A stretch of 22,176 nt of DNA from Vermiphilus sp. Lineage in GTDB: Bacteria; Ratteibacteria; UBA8468; B48-G9; JAFGKM01. The stretch covers positions 1-22,176 of the forward strand of contig DYKC01000004.1 of NCBI GenBank assembly GCA_020722825.1, in the 5' to 3' direction. This document shows positions 20,760 through 22,176 of this stretch, piece after piece. Position 1 is the first letter of the stretch. Every line of letters begins with the position of its first letter. The position numbers were made by a program, and so were the translations under genes. Below the pieces are notes generated by a model, which was not told where the DNA came from, searched no databases, and saw only the letters and a program-made list of their open reading frames with translations.

Positions 20760-21665
20760 TTATTTCACCTCTGAGAGTGATACCTCTCTTCCCTCATTTT
20801 CACTCAACAGAGCCGCTTCTATAAACCGCATAATCTCAAGGGTTTCCTCAAGAGGGACAGGTGGTTTTCCTGTCTTGAAAAAGGGAATAATCTGTTTCAG
20901 AAGTTGTGAATAAAGAGGAACATCAGTAGAAAAAATAACCTGCACTATTTTATTCTCTCCGTATACGGTTGCACCATAAGAATTGCTGCCCTTTCTGATC
21001 CCTCTCATAGTTCCTATGCGTCCATCCTTCCACTCCCCTGTAACAAGGTGTGTCCCATCTGTCTTTTTACAGAACAGTTTTTTACAACCCCTGCCCATAA
21101 AGGTATAGAGAATCTCTACCCCGTGTATGCCGTACCAGAAAAGCCCGGGATTGGTAGTTTCAAGAGTTGCTGGGCTGAAGGCATCACAACCCACCACACC
21201 ACCTAACTCTGCATCCTGTCTCGCCCTGCTGATATTGTAGTCAAACCGCAGGGAAGAGGATGAAAAGACAGGACATCTATTCTTTGCCGCCAGGTCAAAT
21301 ATCGCCCTTGCCTCTGAATAACATGCGGTCATCGGCTTATCTATGAAAAGAGGTTTCCCTGCCTTAATTACCGGTTGGGCTTCTTTCAAATGCCTCCGAC
21401 CGTCAAGACTTTCCAGAAGCACGGCATCAACCCTTGGAAGCAGTTCCTCAACTGAAGAAACCATCTCTATATTCCACTTTTCAATCAGTTCTTTCTTATA
21501 GCCTTCAACCCTTGATACACTTGACTCAACGTCAGGGCTGAACGATGGAAAACCCGCAACAACCCTGGCACCTGACACATGAAAAGGGTCGCTATCATCA
21601 TTAAGCAGTTTTGTAAATGCAGGCACGTGTGACGTGTCAAATCCTATAATCCCTACCTTAATCAT
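20760..21665 (-). CDS. Gfo/Idh/MocA-family oxidoreductase
   Basis: 301 residues, the normal length is 330-400. The N-terminal Rossmann-like domain starts VGIIGFDTSHVPAFTKLLND. It leads to DAVLLESLDGRRH, then AGKPLFIDKPM, the counterpart of the family EKP motif with Asp instead of Glu. The C-terminal half has NPGLFWYGIHGVEILYTFMG, where the family's conserved catalytic histidine lies (YGIHGVE), and ends ALLSENEGREVSL. The usual GxGxxG dinucleotide loop is replaced by GFDTSH. The substrate is probably a sugar or inositol derivative. GGAGGGG precedes ATG 21665. It lies downstream of the probable GH20-like gene, which suggests glycan breakdown. Confidence 0.88.
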   Translation of the reverse strand: MIKVGIIGFDTSHVPAFTKLLNDDSDPFHVSGARVVAGFPSFSPDVESSVSRVEGYKKELIEKWNIEMVSSVEELLPRVDAVLLESLDGRRHLKEAQPVIKAGKPLFIDKPMTACYSEARAIFDLAAKNRCPVFSSSSLRFDYNISRARQDAELGGVVGCDAFSPATLETTNPGLFWYGIHGVEILYTFMGRGCKKLFCKKTDGTHLVTGEWKDGRIGTMRGIRKGSNSYGATVYGENKIVQVIFSTDVPLYSQLLKQIIPFFKTGKPPVPLEETLEIMRFIEAALLSENEGREVSLSEVK

Positions 21666-21839
21666 TTTCTTACCCCTCCTTTTAGTTTTCGTTCTGCCAA
21701 ATTTATCTCTGCTTTAACTTTAAATGCCTCCGTTTGAAATTTCGGATTTGGTTCATTGTTATTTGTTTAGAGTTTAGTGCTTCGTGCTTAGAATTTTTTC
21801 ATTTACTTTTCATCTGTTTCTTGACACTACCTTAGTTTT
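21666..21839. other. AT-rich low-complexity spacer
   Basis: 174 bases with no gene. The part 21731-21796 (GAAATTTCGGATTTGG, then GTTTAGAGTTTAGTGCTTCGTGCTTAG) is a run of short near-repeats. A shorter similar stretch (GAATTTCGTATTTGAGA) lies at 8502-8518 before tRNA-Gln. Confidence 0.4.
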
Positions 21840-22176
21840 TTATATACCAACCGACCCTGTGGCAAGAGAACTGTACCTGAGTCCTATTCCTGCTTTAGAG
21901 GTCTTCTCCTCCAGTTCAGGGATTGAATCAATCCTTCCTGCAAGATATTCGGCAAGACGGTAGTCAATCTCCCTGAAACGTTCTTTCTGCCCTGCGAGTC
22001 TTATCTGGATTACTTCAAACCCGAAGGGCTTATTCCTCAAATACCAGTTTTTCCTGAAAGAACAGAGCAGTTTATCCACAGAGTCAATAACGTCAGGAAT
22101 CAGTTCCCGGACTTTTCCAAGTTCCTTCTTGTTATGTTTAAAATAAGCCCTTTCAAGTTTAATCTTCAGGTCTATC
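21840..22176 (-). CDS. C-terminal part of a probable GH20-like beta-hexosaminidase (partial)
   Basis: The frame is open from the window edge to the stop, so the gene starts outside and only the last 111 residues are visible. The pattern W..RNKPFGFEVIQIRLAGQ, followed by REIDYRLAEYLAGRIDSIPE and LEEKTS, matches the C-terminal helical region that I recall from bacterial family 20 glycosylhydrolases. There the segment N.P.GFEV...R.GG...R...A..RL..YL.G.I..I.ELEE is conserved. The catalytic domain is not in view, so activity cannot be confirmed. It precedes the Gfo/Idh gene on the same strand by 174 bases. Confidence 0.6.
   Translation of the reverse strand, partial: IDLKIKLERAYFKHNKKELGKVRELIPDVIDSVDKLLCSFRKNWYLRNKPFGFEVIQIRLAGQKERFREIDYRLAEYLAGRIDSIPELEEKTSKAGIGLRYSSLATGSVGI

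Noticed and set aside
1..22176. CRISPR array, prophage, insertion sequence or toxin-antitoxin pair
   Set aside because: No regularly spaced repeats, transposase or integrase motifs, phage genes or paired small toxin genes were seen.

Overview
The window looks like chromosome from an uncultured, AT-rich, diderm (Gram-negative-type) bacterium. It carries a TonB-type energy module with an outer-membrane barrel, a TolQRAB module, a LolA-like periplasmic protein, a prepilin peptidase, and sugar/glycan genes (AraB, AraD, a hexuloisomerase, a Gfo/Idh oxidoreductase and the tail of a probable GH20-type protein). Gene density is high, strand switches are frequent, and there are no phage, IS or CRISPR hallmarks. 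The gene mix recalls uncultivated Omnitrophota-like or PVC-neighbour lineages, but the sequence alone does not fix the phylum.

Layout. 1-2820: a 43-codon ORF, tRNA-Glu(CUC) on the minus strand with a near-ideal promoter running through the start of a PHP-domain hydrolase gene, a YHS-domain metal protein, a DEDDh exonuclease, a tiny lipoprotein with its own strong promoter, and a cold-shock protein followed by a terminator-like hairpin. 3003-8115: an apparent operon of a secreted TPR protein, an outer-membrane beta-barrel with a TonB-receptor-like C-terminus but no room for a plug, ExbB, ExbD, TonB, and a small membrane zinc-ribbon protein. 8282-12209: a winged-helix protein, tRNA-Gln(CUG), 6-phospho-3-hexuloisomerase converging on araB-araD, a wrecked sugar-phosphate isomerase/epimerase pseudogene, and tRNA-Ser(CGA). 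12382-16163 (minus): a LolA-like protein followed by tolQ-tolR-tolA-tolB without pal. 16323-20466 (plus): prepilin peptidase, an unidentified 180-aa protein, RecG and a family 2 glycosyltransferase. 20760-22176 (minus): a Gfo/Idh/MocA oxidoreductase and the C-terminal end of a probable GH20-like protein that runs off the window.

How the genes work together. Two proton-motive-force machines sit about 6 kb apart: ExbB/ExbD/TonB, linked to a TPR protein and an unusual barrel, and TolQ/TolR/TolA/TolB, linked to LolA-like lipoprotein handling. The first is the best candidate for an incompletely described system, because its barrel is TonB-receptor-like yet apparently plugless and its partner is a large periplasmic TPR protein. 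The sugar block supports conversion of L-ribulose to D-xylulose 5-phosphate (AraB, AraD) beside a ribulose-monophosphate-pathway isomerase. A dead isomerase gene suggests that this locus once did more. The second most interesting item is the 180-aa protein before RecG, whose acidic tail ending in NLPF resembles an SSB tip or a sliding-clamp-binding peptide.

All assignments come from reading motifs by eye. No database search, structure prediction or folding calculation was run.
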